Shown one piece after another: positions 1 through 8,691 of a stretch of 64,000 nucleotides of DNA. Each line of letters starts with the position of its first letter. Position 1 is the first letter of the stretch. The notes under the pieces are model-generated. The model was not told where the DNA came from and searched no databases. It was given only the letters and a program-made list of their open reading frames with translations. This DNA is from Hydrogenophilus sp. (GTDB lineage Bacteria > Pseudomonadota > Gammaproteobacteria > Burkholderiales > Thiobacillaceae). A program made the translations under genes and the position numbers. The stretch is taken from assembly GCA_020725265.1 (NCBI GenBank), contig DYFK01000001.1, positions 290,969-354,968 of the forward strand. The letters are read 5' to 3'.

Positions 1-455
1 GGGAGCTGGAGGAAGTCAGCGGCGAACGCGACGCGCTCGAACGGCTGTGTCTGGTCGAAGCACCCGTGGCCGATTGCGTGGGCGATTGTTCGGCCTGCGC
101 CGAGCCGCTGCGGGGCCGCTGCGTGCTCTGTGTCGGCGGTCGCGCGCCGTTGTTGCCCCAGTACCGCCAGCTCGCCGAGCGGCTAGGCGTGCGTCTGCTG
201 CATCACGACGGCGGCCGCGAGGAAGCGTTGTCGCGCCTGCCCGACCTGCTCGCCGCCTCCGACGCGGTGATCTGTCCGACCGACTGCGTCGGCCATCTCG
301 CCTATTACCAGCTCAAGAAACATTGCAAACAGACCGGCAAGCCGTGCCTGCTGCCCAAGAGCTCGGGCGTGGCCAGTTTCGCCGCCGCCCTGACCCGGCT
401 GGCCGAAGGTCAGGCCGACCTTGCCGAAATCATTCCGGAAAGTCCCGGCAAATGA
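1..455 (+). CDS. DUF2325 domain protein (3' part; start lies before the window)
   Basis: The reading frame is open from the first complete codon at position 3, so the gene begins upstream of the window. A GTG at 66 is in frame, but coding-like sequence rich in Glu and Leu continues before it. The C-terminal ~130 residues match my memory of DUF2325: a short Cys-rich stretch (residues from about 66 onward, CVGDCSAC), a Rossmann-like strand (VLCVGG), the HDGGREE segment, and a conserved PTDCVGH...YYQLKKHCK end that could bind metal or a nucleotide. Family function is not established. The stop overlaps the hemP start (ATGA), so it heads or belongs to the hemP-tonB-exbBD operon, which hints at a link with iron or haem uptake (inference). 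Confidence 0.7.
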   Translation, partial: ELEEVSGERDALERLCLVEAPVADCVGDCSACAEPLRGRCVLCVGGRAPLLPQYRQLAERLGVRLLHHDGGREEALSRLPDLLAASDAVICPTDCVGHLAYYQLKKHCKQTGKPCLLPKSSGVASFAAALTRLAEGQADLAEIIPESPGK

Positions 456-637
456 CCGACCCCTCCCGCGCCAGCCCCGAGACGAAGACCGCGCCGGCAA
501 CCCCGGCCGTCGCGTCCATGCCAGCCCTGGCCAGCGAAACCCTGTTCGCCGGCCGCAAGGAAGTGGTGATCCGCCACGATGGCCATGACTATCGGTTGCG
601 CATCACCCGCCAGAACAAACTGATTCTCACCAAATGA
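452..637 (+). CDS. hemP: Hemin uptake protein HemP
   Basis: A 61-residue protein whose C-terminal half carries the HemP signature: LFxGxxEVxIxHxGxxYRLRITRQNKLILTK is matched almost throughout (residues about 31-61). HemP proteins are small factors of haem/iron acquisition loci; in some betaproteobacteria they activate haem-receptor expression. The N-terminal 30 residues are a low-complexity Pro/Ala/Thr tail, as is usual for the family. The ATG at 452 overlaps the preceding stop and the gene's own stop overlaps the tonB start at 634, so translation is probably coupled through the operon. The length is normal for the family and the identification is firm. Confidence 0.9.
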   Translation: MTDPSRASPETKTAPATPAVASMPALASETLFAGRKEVVIRHDGHDYRLRITRQNKLILTK

Positions 638-1323
638 TCCCGTACGCCGAATCACGCGCCGATTGGCGCGGCATCGCCGTGGTCGTCGCCATCCACGGCC
701 TGATCCTGTTCGCCCTGTTGAGCATGGAGCCGGTGGCCAGGGCGATCGGCCTCCAGCAACCGCTGATGGCCAGCCTGATCTCACCGCCGGCGCCGGAACC
801 CGAGGAAAAGCCGAAACCGCTGCCGCCCAAGCCGCGCGTGGAACCGCCACCGAAGCCGTTGCCGCCGCCACCCATCCTGAGCGCGCCGGAAGAAGCGCCG
901 GCGCCGGTGGTGGTGGCGCCACCGCCGCCGGAACCGGCGCCGGTGCCGGTGGTGCTGCCGCCACCGACGCCCGCCCCGGAAAAACCGGTGACCGCCGCCG
1001 CGCCCCCGGCACCGCCGGCGGCACCGCGCCCGGAGCCGGTGCAACCGCCACGCTTCGATGCCGACTACCTGGACAACCCGGCGCCCGCCTACCCGGCGCT
1101 GTCCCGGCGCATGGGCGAGCAGGGCCGGGTGCTGCTGCGCGTCTACGTGCTTGCCGACGGCAATGCCGGCCAGGTCGAAATCCGCGAGTCGAGCGGTTAC
1201 GAACGACTCGATCGCGCCGCCCGCGACACCGTCGCCCGCTGGCGATTCGTCCCCGCCCGCCAGGGCGACAAGGCGGTCGCCGGCTGGGTTCTGGTTCCCG
1301 TTTCATTCAGTCTGAGGAGTTGA
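634..1323 (+). CDS. tonB: TonB energy-transducer protein
   Basis: A 229-residue protein with the TonB layout: one N-terminal membrane segment (residues about 12-31), a periplasmic Pro/Glu/Lys-rich spacer (about 48-135) and a C-terminal TonB domain (about 145-229) containing YPALSRRMGEQG, VLLRVYV and a RWRFVPAR segment. TonB couples the proton-motive force harvested by ExbB/ExbD to outer-membrane receptors; the receptor at 16653 is a possible client. It is followed by exbB and exbD. The ATG overlaps the hemP stop by four bases. Several tonB copies are common in such genomes, so substrate specificity cannot be assigned. Confidence 0.92.
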   Translation: MIPYAESRADWRGIAVVVAIHGLILFALLSMEPVARAIGLQQPLMASLISPPAPEPEEKPKPLPPKPRVEPPPKPLPPPPILSAPEEAPAPVVVAPPPPEPAPVPVVLPPPTPAPEKPVTAAAPPAPPAAPRPEPVQPPRFDADYLDNPAPAYPALSRRMGEQGRVLLRVYVLADGNAGQVEIRESSGYERLDRAARDTVARWRFVPARQGDKAVAGWVLVPVSFSLRS

Positions 1324-1328
1324 TTCAC

Positions 1329-2093
1329 ATGGAAGCGCAACAAACCCTGGGCTTCGCCCACTTCATCGCGCAGGCCGACGGCGTCGCGCATTTCCTGCTG
1401 GCGGTGCTGCTGGTGATGTCGGTGGCGACCTGGTACCTGATCGTCACCAAGGCGATTTCCAACTGGAAGATGCGCAAGCGCGCGCGCGACTTCCTGCGCC
1501 AGTTCTGGGACGCGCCGGACATGCCGGCGGTGGCCGGTTACCTGCGTCAGCACGGCGTCGGCGATCCGTTCTCGCATCTGACCCACCACGGCCTGCGCGC
1601 CGCCGAGCAGTACGCCAACAAGCATGGCAACCGTCTGATCGAAGCCGGCAGCGCCGATGAATTCCTGACCCGGGCGCTACGCCGGGCCATGGAGCAGGAC
1701 ACCGCGCGTCTGGAATACGGCCACACCGTGCTGGCCTCGGTGGCCTCCAGCGCGCCCTTCGTCGGTCTGTTCGGCACGGTCTGGGGCATCTATCACGCGC
1801 TGCTGGCGATCGGCCTGTCCGGACAGGGCACGCTCGACAAGGTCGCCGGCCCGGTCGGCGAGGCGCTGATCATGACCGCGATCGGCCTGGCCGTCGCGAT
1901 TCCCGCCGTGCTCGCCTACAACGCCTTCTCGCGCGCCAACCGGCTGGTGTTGTCCGAACTGGACGGCTTCGCCCACGATCTGTTCGCGTTCATGTCCACC
2001 GGCAATCGCAGCGAGCCGACCACCCCCCGCGCCAACGCCAAGGTGGCCGTGCTCGCCGATGCCCAGCCGCGCGTCGCGGCGGGAGGCGCGTGA
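1329..2093 (+). CDS. exbB: ExbB/TolQ/MotA-family proton channel protein ExbB
   Basis: A 254-residue inner-membrane protein. I place the start at ATG 1329 because GAGGAG lies at about 1314-1319 and the frame before it is not ExbB-like. It shows the ExbB pattern of three membrane helices: residues about 19-40, then two near the C-terminal half around SSAPFVGLFGTVWGI and ALIMTAIGLAVAIPAVLAY. These contain the conserved small-residue and Thr positions of the MotA/TolQ/ExbB channel domain. It forms the proton channel with ExbD and energises TonB. The stop overlaps the exbD ATG by one base, indicating coupled translation. Confidence 0.93.
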   Translation: MEAQQTLGFAHFIAQADGVAHFLLAVLLVMSVATWYLIVTKAISNWKMRKRARDFLRQFWDAPDMPAVAGYLRQHGVGDPFSHLTHHGLRAAEQYANKHGNRLIEAGSADEFLTRALRRAMEQDTARLEYGHTVLASVASSAPFVGLFGTVWGIYHALLAIGLSGQGTLDKVAGPVGEALIMTAIGLAVAIPAVLAYNAFSRANRLVLSELDGFAHDLFAFMSTGNRSEPTTPRANAKVAVLADAQPRVAAGGA

Positions 2094-2515
2094 TGGCGTT
2101 CGGCGGCCTGTCCAACGACCGCGGCGGCCAGCCGATGGCGGAAATCAACATGATTCCGCTGATCGACGTGATGCTGGTACTGCTGGTCATCTTCATCATC
2201 ACCGCGCCGCTGCTCACGCACGCGGTCAAGATCGACCTGCCGCGCGCGTCCAGCGAAGTGAACACGCCCAAGCGCGAGAACATCCACCTGTCCATCGACG
2301 CCGCCGGCACCGTGTACTGGAACGGCGAGGCGGTCGAGGAAACCGCCTGGCGCGCGCGCATGGCCGAATCGGCGACGGTCGAACCGCAACCGGAACTGCA
2401 CATCCGAGCCGACGGCGAACTCGCCTACAAGCGCGTGGTGACGGTGATGTCCGACGCCGCGCGCGCCGGCCTCACCCGCATCGGCTTCATCACCGACCCG
2501 CGCGAGACGCCCTGA
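2093..2515 (+). CDS. exbD: ExbD/TolR-family biopolymer transport protein ExbD
   Basis: A 140-residue protein starting at ATG 2093, one base inside the exbB stop. A GTG just upstream is possible but unneeded. Residues about 19-41 form the single membrane helix with the motif NMIPLIDVMLVLLVIF; its Asp25 is the protonatable residue of the ExbD/TolR family. The rest is the periplasmic domain with the usual LPRA and HIRAD segments. It works with ExbB and TonB. About 120 bases separate it from the next gene; they hold a GACCGCC/GGCGGTC hairpin (2523-2544) without a T-run, so only a weak stop signal at best. Confidence 0.93.
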   Translation: MAFGGLSNDRGGQPMAEINMIPLIDVMLVLLVIFIITAPLLTHAVKIDLPRASSEVNTPKRENIHLSIDAAGTVYWNGEAVEETAWRARMAESATVEPQPELHIRADGELAYKRVVTVMSDAARAGLTRIGFITDPRETP

Positions 2516-2635
2516 GCATGAAGACCGCCGCCCGCGTGGCGGTCACGGAATCGTCATACGCCGGTAACGCGGGCCCGGCAGGATCGCGGGCTTGCCGGCC
2601 CCGCCGGGCCGCGGACCATCCACGACGATACCGCC

Positions 2636-5266
2636 ATGACCTTCCACCCCAAGCCCCGCGCGCGCCGCGTACTGTCCATCCTGGCCCCGCTGGCCTTCGC
2701 CCTGGCCGCCAACGGCGCGGTCGCGCAGATGCGCATCACCGAGTACATGTATCAGGGCGCCAACGGCGAATTCATCGAATTCACCAACGTCGGCGCGCTG
2801 CCCATCGATCTGACCGGCTGGAGCTTCGACGACGACAGCCGGCTGGCTGGCACGTTCGGCCTGAGTGGCTTCGGCCTGGTGTTGCCGGGCGAATCGGTGA
2901 TCCTGACCGAGGCCACCGCCGCCGACTTCCGGACCGCCTGGGGGCTGTGCGCCGGCGTCAAGATCCTCGGTGGTTCGAGCCAGGGTCTTGGCCGCAACGA
3001 TGAAATCAATCTGTACGACGCCGACAACGCGCTGGTCGACCGGCTCACCTATGGCGACCAGACCTTCCCGGGCACCATCCGCACGCAAAACCGGAGCGGC
3101 TGGGTCAGCGCCGCCGGTCTTGGCGCCAACGACGCGGCGGCCTGGACCCTGGCCAGCGCCGCCGACGCCGAGAATTCGTTCACCTCGACCGGCGCCGACA
3201 TCGCCAGCCCGGGCCGGAGTACGCGCGCGACGGTGGTGTTCGACGCCTGCGCGGCCGCGCCCGCCGGCTTTCCGACCATCGCGGCGGCGCCGACCACCAC
3301 GCCCTATCTGAAGCTGGATGGCGTCGGCCACGGCAAGACCAGTGGCGTGCTCGGCGATCCGACCGATCCGGCGTCGACGCTGGGCATCGATTTCGTGGTC
3401 GGCGATACCGCAACCCCGGCCGTCGATCTGATCGTGACCGCCTCCAGCAGCGATCAGAGCGTGGTACCGGATGCCAACCTGATCCTGTCCGGCGCCGGCA
3501 CCGACCGCAATCTGCGCATCACGCCGGCCGCGCCCGGCCGGACCATCGTCACGCTGACGGTCACCGATGGCGATGGCAATGCCAGCCACTTCTACGTGCT
3601 GCACGCGGTCTCGGCGGCTTCGTCGACGCCATCGTCGACACGCTTCCCGACCGGCGCCTGCGACGCCTCGACCGCGCTCGGCCTGGATGCCAGCCACATG
3701 CTGATCGCCAACGACGAGGACCAGCGCATCCGCCTGTACCGGCGCGACCAGTCCGGCCTGCATCTGGCCGATTTCGATTTCACCGGCGACCTCGGCCTGA
3801 CCGACCTGTCCGGCGGCGTGGCGCGCGAGGTCGATATCGAAGCCTCGACCCGGGTCGGCGACCGGATCTACTGGCTCGGTTCGCACAGCAACGCCGCCTC
3901 CGGCGCCCTCCGGGTCAACCGCTATCGCCTGTTCGCCACGGATGTCTCCGGTTCCGGCGCCGCCAGCACGCTGGCCTATGCCGGCCGCTACGACGGCCTG
4001 CGCGCCGACCTGATCGCCTGGGACGCCAGCAACGGTCATGGCCTCGGCGCCGGTGCCCTGGGCCTGGCCGCGAGCGCGGCCGACGGCGTGATCCCGGAAA
4101 CCGCCGACGGCTCCGGTTTCAACATCGAAGCCCTGGCCATGGCCCCGGACGGCACCACCGCCTATCTCGGCTTCCGCGCGCCGTTGCAGGACACCACCAA
4201 CCGCGACCATGCCCTGATCGTGCCAGTCGCCAATTTCGCCGGCCTGATCGGCGCCGGCGGCACCAGCGGCGAAGCCGCGTTCGGCGCGCCCATCCGACTC
4301 GATCTGGGCGGCCGTGCCGTGCGCGCGCTGGAACGCGCCGACGACGGCCAGTACCTGATCCTGGCCGGGCCCACCGCGTCGGCCGGCGGCTTTGCCCTGT
4401 ACGCCTGGGACGGCCATGCCGGCACGCCGGCGCAATTGCTGACCACCGACCTGTCGTTCGATGTCGATGGCGGCAGCTTCGAAGGCATCGTCGGTCCGCT
4501 CGCCTCGCTGGCACCCGGCGCCAACATCCAGCTGGTGGTCGACAACGGCGATTCCAGCTGGTATGGCGACGGCCTCTGCAAGGACGGCGGCGTGCCCGAA
4601 CAACAGAAATTCCGGCTGGAAACCGTCCAGCTCGGCTACGACAACGGCGTCGATCCGGCGGTCCAGGCGCAGGTTCCCAACCCCTCGGGTGGCGGTAACG
4701 GTGATGGCAACGGCGACGGCACGCCGGACGCCGAACAGGCCAACGTCGTCTCGCTGCCGGGCACCGGCGCGAATTACGTGACGCTGGCCGCCGAGGCCGC
4801 CGACAACGGCGGCGCCATTCTGCCAATCGTCGAAATGCAAGCGATCGCGCTGCCCGGCGACGCCCCCGGTGATCTGGATTTTCCGTTCGGCGCCTTCCGC
4901 TTCCGCGTCCTCAACGCGCCGCCGGGCGGTACCGTCAACCTGGCCATGTACGTGCCGGCCGCGCCCGTCATCGCCGGGTATCACAAGCCGGACAGTAATG
5001 GTGTCTGGCAGGACATCGCGACCTCGATCACCCAGGCCGGCGACAAGCAGCGCATCACCTTCTCGCTCACCGACGGTGGCCCGTTCGACGCCGACGGCCT
5101 GGTCAACGGCCAGATCCTCGATCCGGGCGGCCCGGTCGCCGTCGCCGCCGACGCGCCCTCCGGCGGCCTCACCCCGGTACCGCTGCTGAGCGCGCCCGCG
5201 CTTGGCCTGCTCGCCGGCCTGCTCGGCCTGGCCGGACTCGGCGGACTGCGCCGGCGTCAGCCCTGA
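2636..5266 (+). CDS. Exported lamin-tail / DUF3616-like / choice-of-anchor-U protein with a CTERM-like sorting tail
   Basis: An 876-residue secreted protein. Residues 1-30 are a signal peptide (RRVL, hydrophobic core, cleavage after AVA). Residues about 31-165 resemble a lamin-tail domain (ITEYMY, EFIEFTNVG, DLTGWSF). Residues about 350-680 resemble a DUF3616-type beta-propeller (IANDEDQRIRLY, DIEAS, FNIEALAMAPDG, FEGIVGP). A Gly/Asp linker follows, then a choice-of-anchor U-like domain (about 715-845). The last ~29 residues (PVPLLSAPALGLL..GLGGLRRRQP) form a motif, membrane helix and Arg cluster, like IPTL/PEP-CTERM sorting tails. This suggests export, transient anchoring and cell-surface or matrix sorting by an exosortase-type system. 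The ligand or function is unknown. Domain names are from memory of the families and not verified by search. Confidence 0.75.
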   Translation: MTFHPKPRARRVLSILAPLAFALAANGAVAQMRITEYMYQGANGEFIEFTNVGALPIDLTGWSFDDDSRLAGTFGLSGFGLVLPGESVILTEATAADFRTAWGLCAGVKILGGSSQGLGRNDEINLYDADNALVDRLTYGDQTFPGTIRTQNRSGWVSAAGLGANDAAAWTLASAADAENSFTSTGADIASPGRSTRATVVFDACAAAPAGFPTIAAAPTTTPYLKLDGVGHGKTSGVLGDPTDPASTLGIDFVVGDTATPAVDLIVTASSSDQSVVPDANLILSGAGTDRNLRITPAAPGRTIVTLTVTDGDGNASHFYVLHAVSAASSTPSSTRFPTGACDASTALGLDASHMLIANDEDQRIRLYRRDQSGLHLADFDFTGDLGLTDLSGGVAREVDIEASTRVGDRIYWLGSHSNAASGALRVNRYRLFATDVSGSGAASTLAYAGRYDGLRADLIAWDASNGHGLGAGALGLAASAADGVIPETADGSGFNIEALAMAPDGTTAYLGFRAPLQDTTNRDHALIVPVANFAGLIGAGGTSGEAAFGAPIRLDLGGRAVRALERADDGQYLILAGPTASAGGFALYAWDGHAGTPAQLLTTDLSFDVDGGSFEGIVGPLASLAPGANIQLVVDNGDSSWYGDGLCKDGGVPEQQKFRLETVQLGYDNGVDPAVQAQVPNPSGGGNGDGNGDGTPDAEQANVVSLPGTGANYVTLAAEAADNGGAILPIVEMQAIALPGDAPGDLDFPFGAFRFRVLNAPPGGTVNLAMYVPAAPVIAGYHKPDSNGVWQDIATSITQAGDKQRITFSLTDGGPFDADGLVNGQILDPGGPVAVAADAPSGGLTPVPLLSAPALGLLAGLLGLAGLGGLRRRQP

Positions 5267-5372
5267 GCGCGCGGCGGCGCAAACCGCCGCTCCTCGTGTA
5301 TCTTCGCGCTGTCCCGGTCGGGCGGCGCGGCGCGCCATGGCCCGGCCATGTCTGTCTTCACAAGGAATGACC

Positions 5373-5828
5373 ATGCGTTACTGGCTGATGAAAAGCGAAC
5401 CCTCCGAATTCAGCATCGACGATCTGCTGCGCGAGGGTTCGGTGGCCTGGTTCGGCGTTCGCAACTATCAGGCGCGCAATTTCATGCGTGATCAGATGCG
5501 GGTGGGCGACGGTGTGCTGTTCTATCACTCGTCGTGCGCCGAGCCGGGCATCGCCGGCCTGGCCGAAGTCAGCCGGGCGGCTTATCCGGACGAAACCCAG
5601 TTCGAGGTCGGCGGCAAGTATTTCGACGCCAAGGCAACGCGCGAAACCCCGCGCTGGTTCAACGTCGAGGTGAAGCCGGTGCGCAAGACCCGGCTGCTTT
5701 CGATCGGCGAGCTGCGCGGCTATCCAGAACTGGCATCGATGCGCATCCTGGCCAAGGGCAACCGGCTGTCGATCACGCCGGTCGATCCGGACGAGTGGAC
5801 GTTCATCCTGAACAAGCTGGACGCCTGA
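5373..5828 (+). CDS. EVE domain-containing protein
   Basis: A 151-residue single-domain protein beginning RYWLMKSEPSEFSIDDL, with the aromatic-cage segments typical of EVE (PUA-like) domains: VAWFGVRNYQARNFMRD, VGDGVLFYHSS and EPGIAGLAEV. EVE domains bind modified bases in DNA or RNA; the housekeeping form is a small stand-alone protein of this size. The ATG at 5373 follows a GGAATGACC stretch. A GCGGCGG/CCGCCGC hairpin at 5271-5290 sits just upstream and may weakly separate it from the previous gene. The TauE/SafE gene follows after 13 bases, a pairing often seen in betaproteobacteria. Confidence 0.9.
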   Translation: MRYWLMKSEPSEFSIDDLLREGSVAWFGVRNYQARNFMRDQMRVGDGVLFYHSSCAEPGIAGLAEVSRAAYPDETQFEVGGKYFDAKATRETPRWFNVEVKPVRKTRLLSIGELRGYPELASMRILAKGNRLSITPVDPDEWTFILNKLDA

Positions 5829-5841
5829 CGGCGCCACGATC

Positions 5842-6654
5842 GTGTTCGAACTGGCGCCGTATCTGGCGCTGTATCTGATCCTGGGCCTGGCCGCCGGCTT
5901 TTTCGCCGGCCTGCTCGGCGTCGGCGGCGGCCTGATCATGGTGCCGGTGCTGATCTCGCTGTTCGACCGGCAGGGTTTCGCGTCCGCCTACACCATCCAT
6001 CTGGCGCTCGGCACCTCACTGGCGGTGATCGTGCTTACCGCCATCTCCAGCCTGCGCGCCCACCACGCGCACGGTGCCGTCGATTGGCCGACCGTGCGTC
6101 GGATCACGCCCGGCATCCTGGCCGGCACCCTGGCCGGCAGCATCGCCGCTGCCTGGTTGCCCGACCGCGGCCTCAAGCTGTTCTTCACCGTTTTCCTGTT
6201 CTACGCCGCCACCCAGATGCTGATCGGCTTCCGCCCGCCCCCCAGCCGGCAACTACCTGGCTGGCCGGGCATGACCGCCGCGGGCGGCGTCATCGGAATG
6301 GTGTCGAGCTGGGTCGGGATCGGCGGCGGCACCATGACGGTGCCCTTTCTGACCTGGTGCAACACCAGCCTGCACCGGGCCATCGGCACCTCTTCCGCGA
6401 TCGGTCTGCCGATCGCGCTGGCCGGCACGCTCGGCTACATGCTCTCGGGTCAGGCCGTACCCGGCCTGCCCGCCGCCGGCATCGGTTTCGTCTACCTGCC
6501 GGCGCTCGCCGCCATCGCCGTCGGCAGCTGGTTGACCGCGCCGGTCGGCGCGCGCGCCGCCCACCGGCTGCCGGTCGGCAAACTGAAGAAGATCTTCGCC
6601 GGCCTGCTCTACCTGCTGGGCGTACGAATGGCCTATGGCCTGTTCGCCGGTTGA
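5842..6654 (+). CDS. TauE/SafE-family sulfite/anion exporter permease
   Basis: A 270-residue polytopic membrane protein with about eight hydrophobic segments and the two internally repeated family motifs: GLLGVGGGLIMVPVL near residue 30 and SWVGIGGGTMTVPFL near residue 165. TauE/SafE proteins export sulfite, sulfoacetate or related anions; the substrate here cannot be told. The start is a GTG at 5842 (VFELAPYLAL). It lies 13 bases after the EVE gene and 39 before the DUF3530 gene, so all three are probably co-transcribed. In a sulfur oxidiser a sulfite role would be sensible, but that is inference. Confidence 0.88.
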   Translation: MFELAPYLALYLILGLAAGFFAGLLGVGGGLIMVPVLISLFDRQGFASAYTIHLALGTSLAVIVLTAISSLRAHHAHGAVDWPTVRRITPGILAGTLAGSIAAAWLPDRGLKLFFTVFLFYAATQMLIGFRPPPSRQLPGWPGMTAAGGVIGMVSSWVGIGGGTMTVPFLTWCNTSLHRAIGTSSAIGLPIALAGTLGYMLSGQAVPGLPAAGIGFVYLPALAAIAVGSWLTAPVGARAAHRLPVGKLKKIFAGLLYLLGVRMAYGLFAG

Positions 6655-6693
6655 CGCGACAATTCACATTCCAACCGATTCCAGGAGAACCCC

Positions 6694-7422
6694 ATGCGTC
6701 TGCTGACCACCCTGCTGGCCCTGGCCCTGTCGTTGCCGGTCGCCGCCGCCGATTACGCACGCGAGAAACGCTGGGCCGACGAAATCGTGCCGGCCGTGAT
6801 GACCGGCGATCCGGTCTGGCTGGAACTGGCCAACAGCCACAAATTCCTGACCCTGTACACCGAGGCGGACAATGCCAAGGCGGGCGTGGTGGTGATCCAC
6901 GGCCTCGGCGTGCACCCGGACTGGGGACTGATCGCGCCGCTGCGTCAGGAGCTGCCGGAGGCCGGCTACGCGACGCTGTCGGCGCAGATGCCGGTGTTGC
7001 GCGCCGACGCCAAGGGCGACGAGTATCCGCCGACGTTCGATGAAGCCGCCGAGCGCATCCATCAGGCGGTGGCCTTCCTCAAGGCCAAGGGCTACGCCAA
7101 GGTCGCGCTGGTCAGCCACAGTCTGGGCAGCCGCATGGCCGCCCACTACCTGAAGAAGCACACCGACGCGCCGGTCGCCGCCTGGGTGTCGATCGGTCCG
7201 TCGGTGGCGCTGGATTACGGCAAGGTGAAATTCCCGGTGCTGGATCTGTACGGGGAAAACGACCTGCCGGCGGTGCTGAACACGGCCAAGCAACGGGCCG
7301 CGGAATTGCGCGGCAAGCCGAAATCGATGCAGAAGATGACGCCCAAGTCCGACCACTTCTTCAACGGCCACGAGGCGGCCCTGGTGAAGACGGTACGCGA
7401 GTACCTCGACCAGGCGCTGTAA
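6694..7422 (+). CDS. Exported DUF3530-type alpha/beta-hydrolase
   Basis: A 242-residue protein with a signal peptide (residues 1-19, cleavage after VAAA). The body is alpha/beta-hydrolase-like: VVVIHGLGVHPDW provides the oxyanion region, ALVSHSLGSRMA a nucleophile-elbow-like GxSxG variant (SHSLGS), LDLYGENDLP a candidate acid, and KSDHFF a candidate His. This matches my memory of DUF3530, periplasmic proteins of unknown substrate. AGGAG upstream supports the ATG at 6694. A perfect palindrome downstream (7445-7476) ends the transcript. Confidence 0.75.
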   Translation: MRLLTTLLALALSLPVAAADYAREKRWADEIVPAVMTGDPVWLELANSHKFLTLYTEADNAKAGVVVIHGLGVHPDWGLIAPLRQELPEAGYATLSAQMPVLRADAKGDEYPPTFDEAAERIHQAVAFLKAKGYAKVALVSHSLGSRMAAHYLKKHTDAPVAAWVSIGPSVALDYGKVKFPVLDLYGENDLPAVLNTAKQRAAELRGKPKSMQKMTPKSDHFFNGHEAALVKTVREYLDQAL

Positions 7423-7444
7423 CCGGCCCCCGCCGGTCAGGCAA

Positions 7445-7476
7445 AAACGGCGGTCCGGATATCCGGACCGCCGTTT
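7445..7476. terminator. Bidirectional intrinsic terminator (perfect 32-bp palindrome)
   Basis: The palindrome has arms AAACGGCGGTCCGGAT and ATCCGGACCGCCGTTT. It is flanked by A5 on the left and TTTCT on the right, so it reads as a GC-rich hairpin followed by a U-tract on either strand. It sits between the convergent DUF3530 gene and pilU, which is where a shared terminator is expected. Confidence 0.8.
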
Positions 7477-7503
7477 CTCATTGCTTCAGCCGGAATCGGC
7501 CGT

Positions 7504-8631
7504 TCAGACGATGTCCAGGTGCTCCAGTCCGGACAGCGGCCCGTCGCCGCGCCCTTCCTTCTGGTGCAACTTGATCTTCAGGCGCAGATCGTTGAACGAA
7601 TCGGCGTTGCGCAACGCGTCCTCGGCGCTGACGATGCCGTGGCTGTAGAGGTCGTACAGCGACTGATCGAAGGTCTGCATGCCCAGGTCGCGCGAGCGGC
7701 CCATGATCTCCTTCAGCTCGTCGAGCTGGCCCTTCATGATCAGATCGGAAATCAGTGGCGAATTGAGCATGATCTCGACCGCCGGGAAACGACCCTTGCC
7801 GTCCAGACGCGGCACCAGGCGCTGCGAGGCGATGGCGCGCAGGTTGAGCGAGATATCCAGCAGCAACTGGTCCCGGCGCTCGCGCGGAAAGAAGCTGAGG
7901 ATGCGGTCGAGCGCCTGGTTGGCGTTGTTGGCGTGCAGCGTGGTCAGGCACAGGTGGCCGGTTTCCGCGTAGGACAGCGCGTACTGCATGGCGTCGCGGT
8001 CGCGCACCTCGCCGATCATGATCACGTCCGGGGCCTGGCGCATGGCGTTGCGCAGCGCGCTGTCCCAGTCGTCGGTATCGAGTCCGATCTCGCGCTGGGT
8101 GACGATGCTCTGGCCATGCTGATGCACGAATTCGATCGGATCCTCGACGGTCAGGATGTGCTCCTGGCAACTCTGGTTGCGGTGGCCGACCATCGCGGCC
8201 AACGTGGTCGACTTGCCGGACCCGGTGGCGCCGACCAGAAAGATGAGGCCGCGCGGCATCATGGCGATATCGCGCAGGCTGGGCGGCAGGTGCAGTTCGT
8301 CCAGGCGCGGTATGCGCGTGTTGATGTGGCGCATGACCACGCCGACGCGCCCCTGCTGCATGAACACGTTGACCCGGAAACGGCCGATCTCCGGCTCATG
8401 GATGGCGAAGTTGGCCTCGTGGGCGTCGGCGAACGCGCGCTGCTGCTTTTCGTTCATCAGCGCCTTGGCGAAGCCGGCGGTATCGGCCGGCGTCAGGCTT
8501 TGCTTGGCGATCGGCGTGATCTTGCCGTCGAGCTTGATGGCCGGCGAGAAACCGGCGGTCAGGAACAGGTCGGACGCCTTGCGCGCGACCATGTAGCGCA
8601 GCCATTCATGTACCGTCGACAGGGCATCCAT
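7504..8631 (-). CDS. pilU: Type IV pilus retraction ATPase-like protein PilU
   Basis: A 375-residue GspE/PilT-family ATPase. It shows Walker A VGATGSGKSTT, the Asp box (TVEDPIEFVHQH), Walker B (DVIMIGEVRD) and the His box (GHLCLTTLHANNA). It is longer at the C-terminus than PilT, lacks the PilT C-terminal AIRNLIRE motif and has a charged tail (KLHQKEGRGDG), all as in PilU. PilU assists PilT in depolymerising type IV pili at the inner-membrane base. It lies 60 bases after pilT in the same orientation, the usual order pilT-pilU. Confidence 0.93.
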   Translation of the reverse strand: MDALSTVHEWLRYMVARKASDLFLTAGFSPAIKLDGKITPIAKQSLTPADTAGFAKALMNEKQQRAFADAHEANFAIHEPEIGRFRVNVFMQQGRVGVVMRHINTRIPRLDELHLPPSLRDIAMMPRGLIFLVGATGSGKSTTLAAMVGHRNQSCQEHILTVEDPIEFVHQHGQSIVTQREIGLDTDDWDSALRNAMRQAPDVIMIGEVRDRDAMQYALSYAETGHLCLTTLHANNANQALDRILSFFPRERRDQLLLDISLNLRAIASQRLVPRLDGKGRFPAVEIMLNSPLISDLIMKGQLDELKEIMGRSRDLGMQTFDQSLYDLYSHGIVSAEDALRNADSFNDLRLKIKLHQKEGRGDGPLSGLEHLDIV

Positions 8632-8691
8632 GATGTCGATCCTCTCAGTTAAACGATAGCCGCTTCCGGCCGCGCCGGTTCGCCAGGCGCG

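Noticed and set aside
2543-5374. A 943-codon open frame on the minus strand opposite the CTERM protein gene
   Set aside because: It mirrors the plus-strand gene in GC-rich DNA, has low-complexity Gly/Arg/Val composition, no ribosome-binding site and no family features; it is an antisense shadow.
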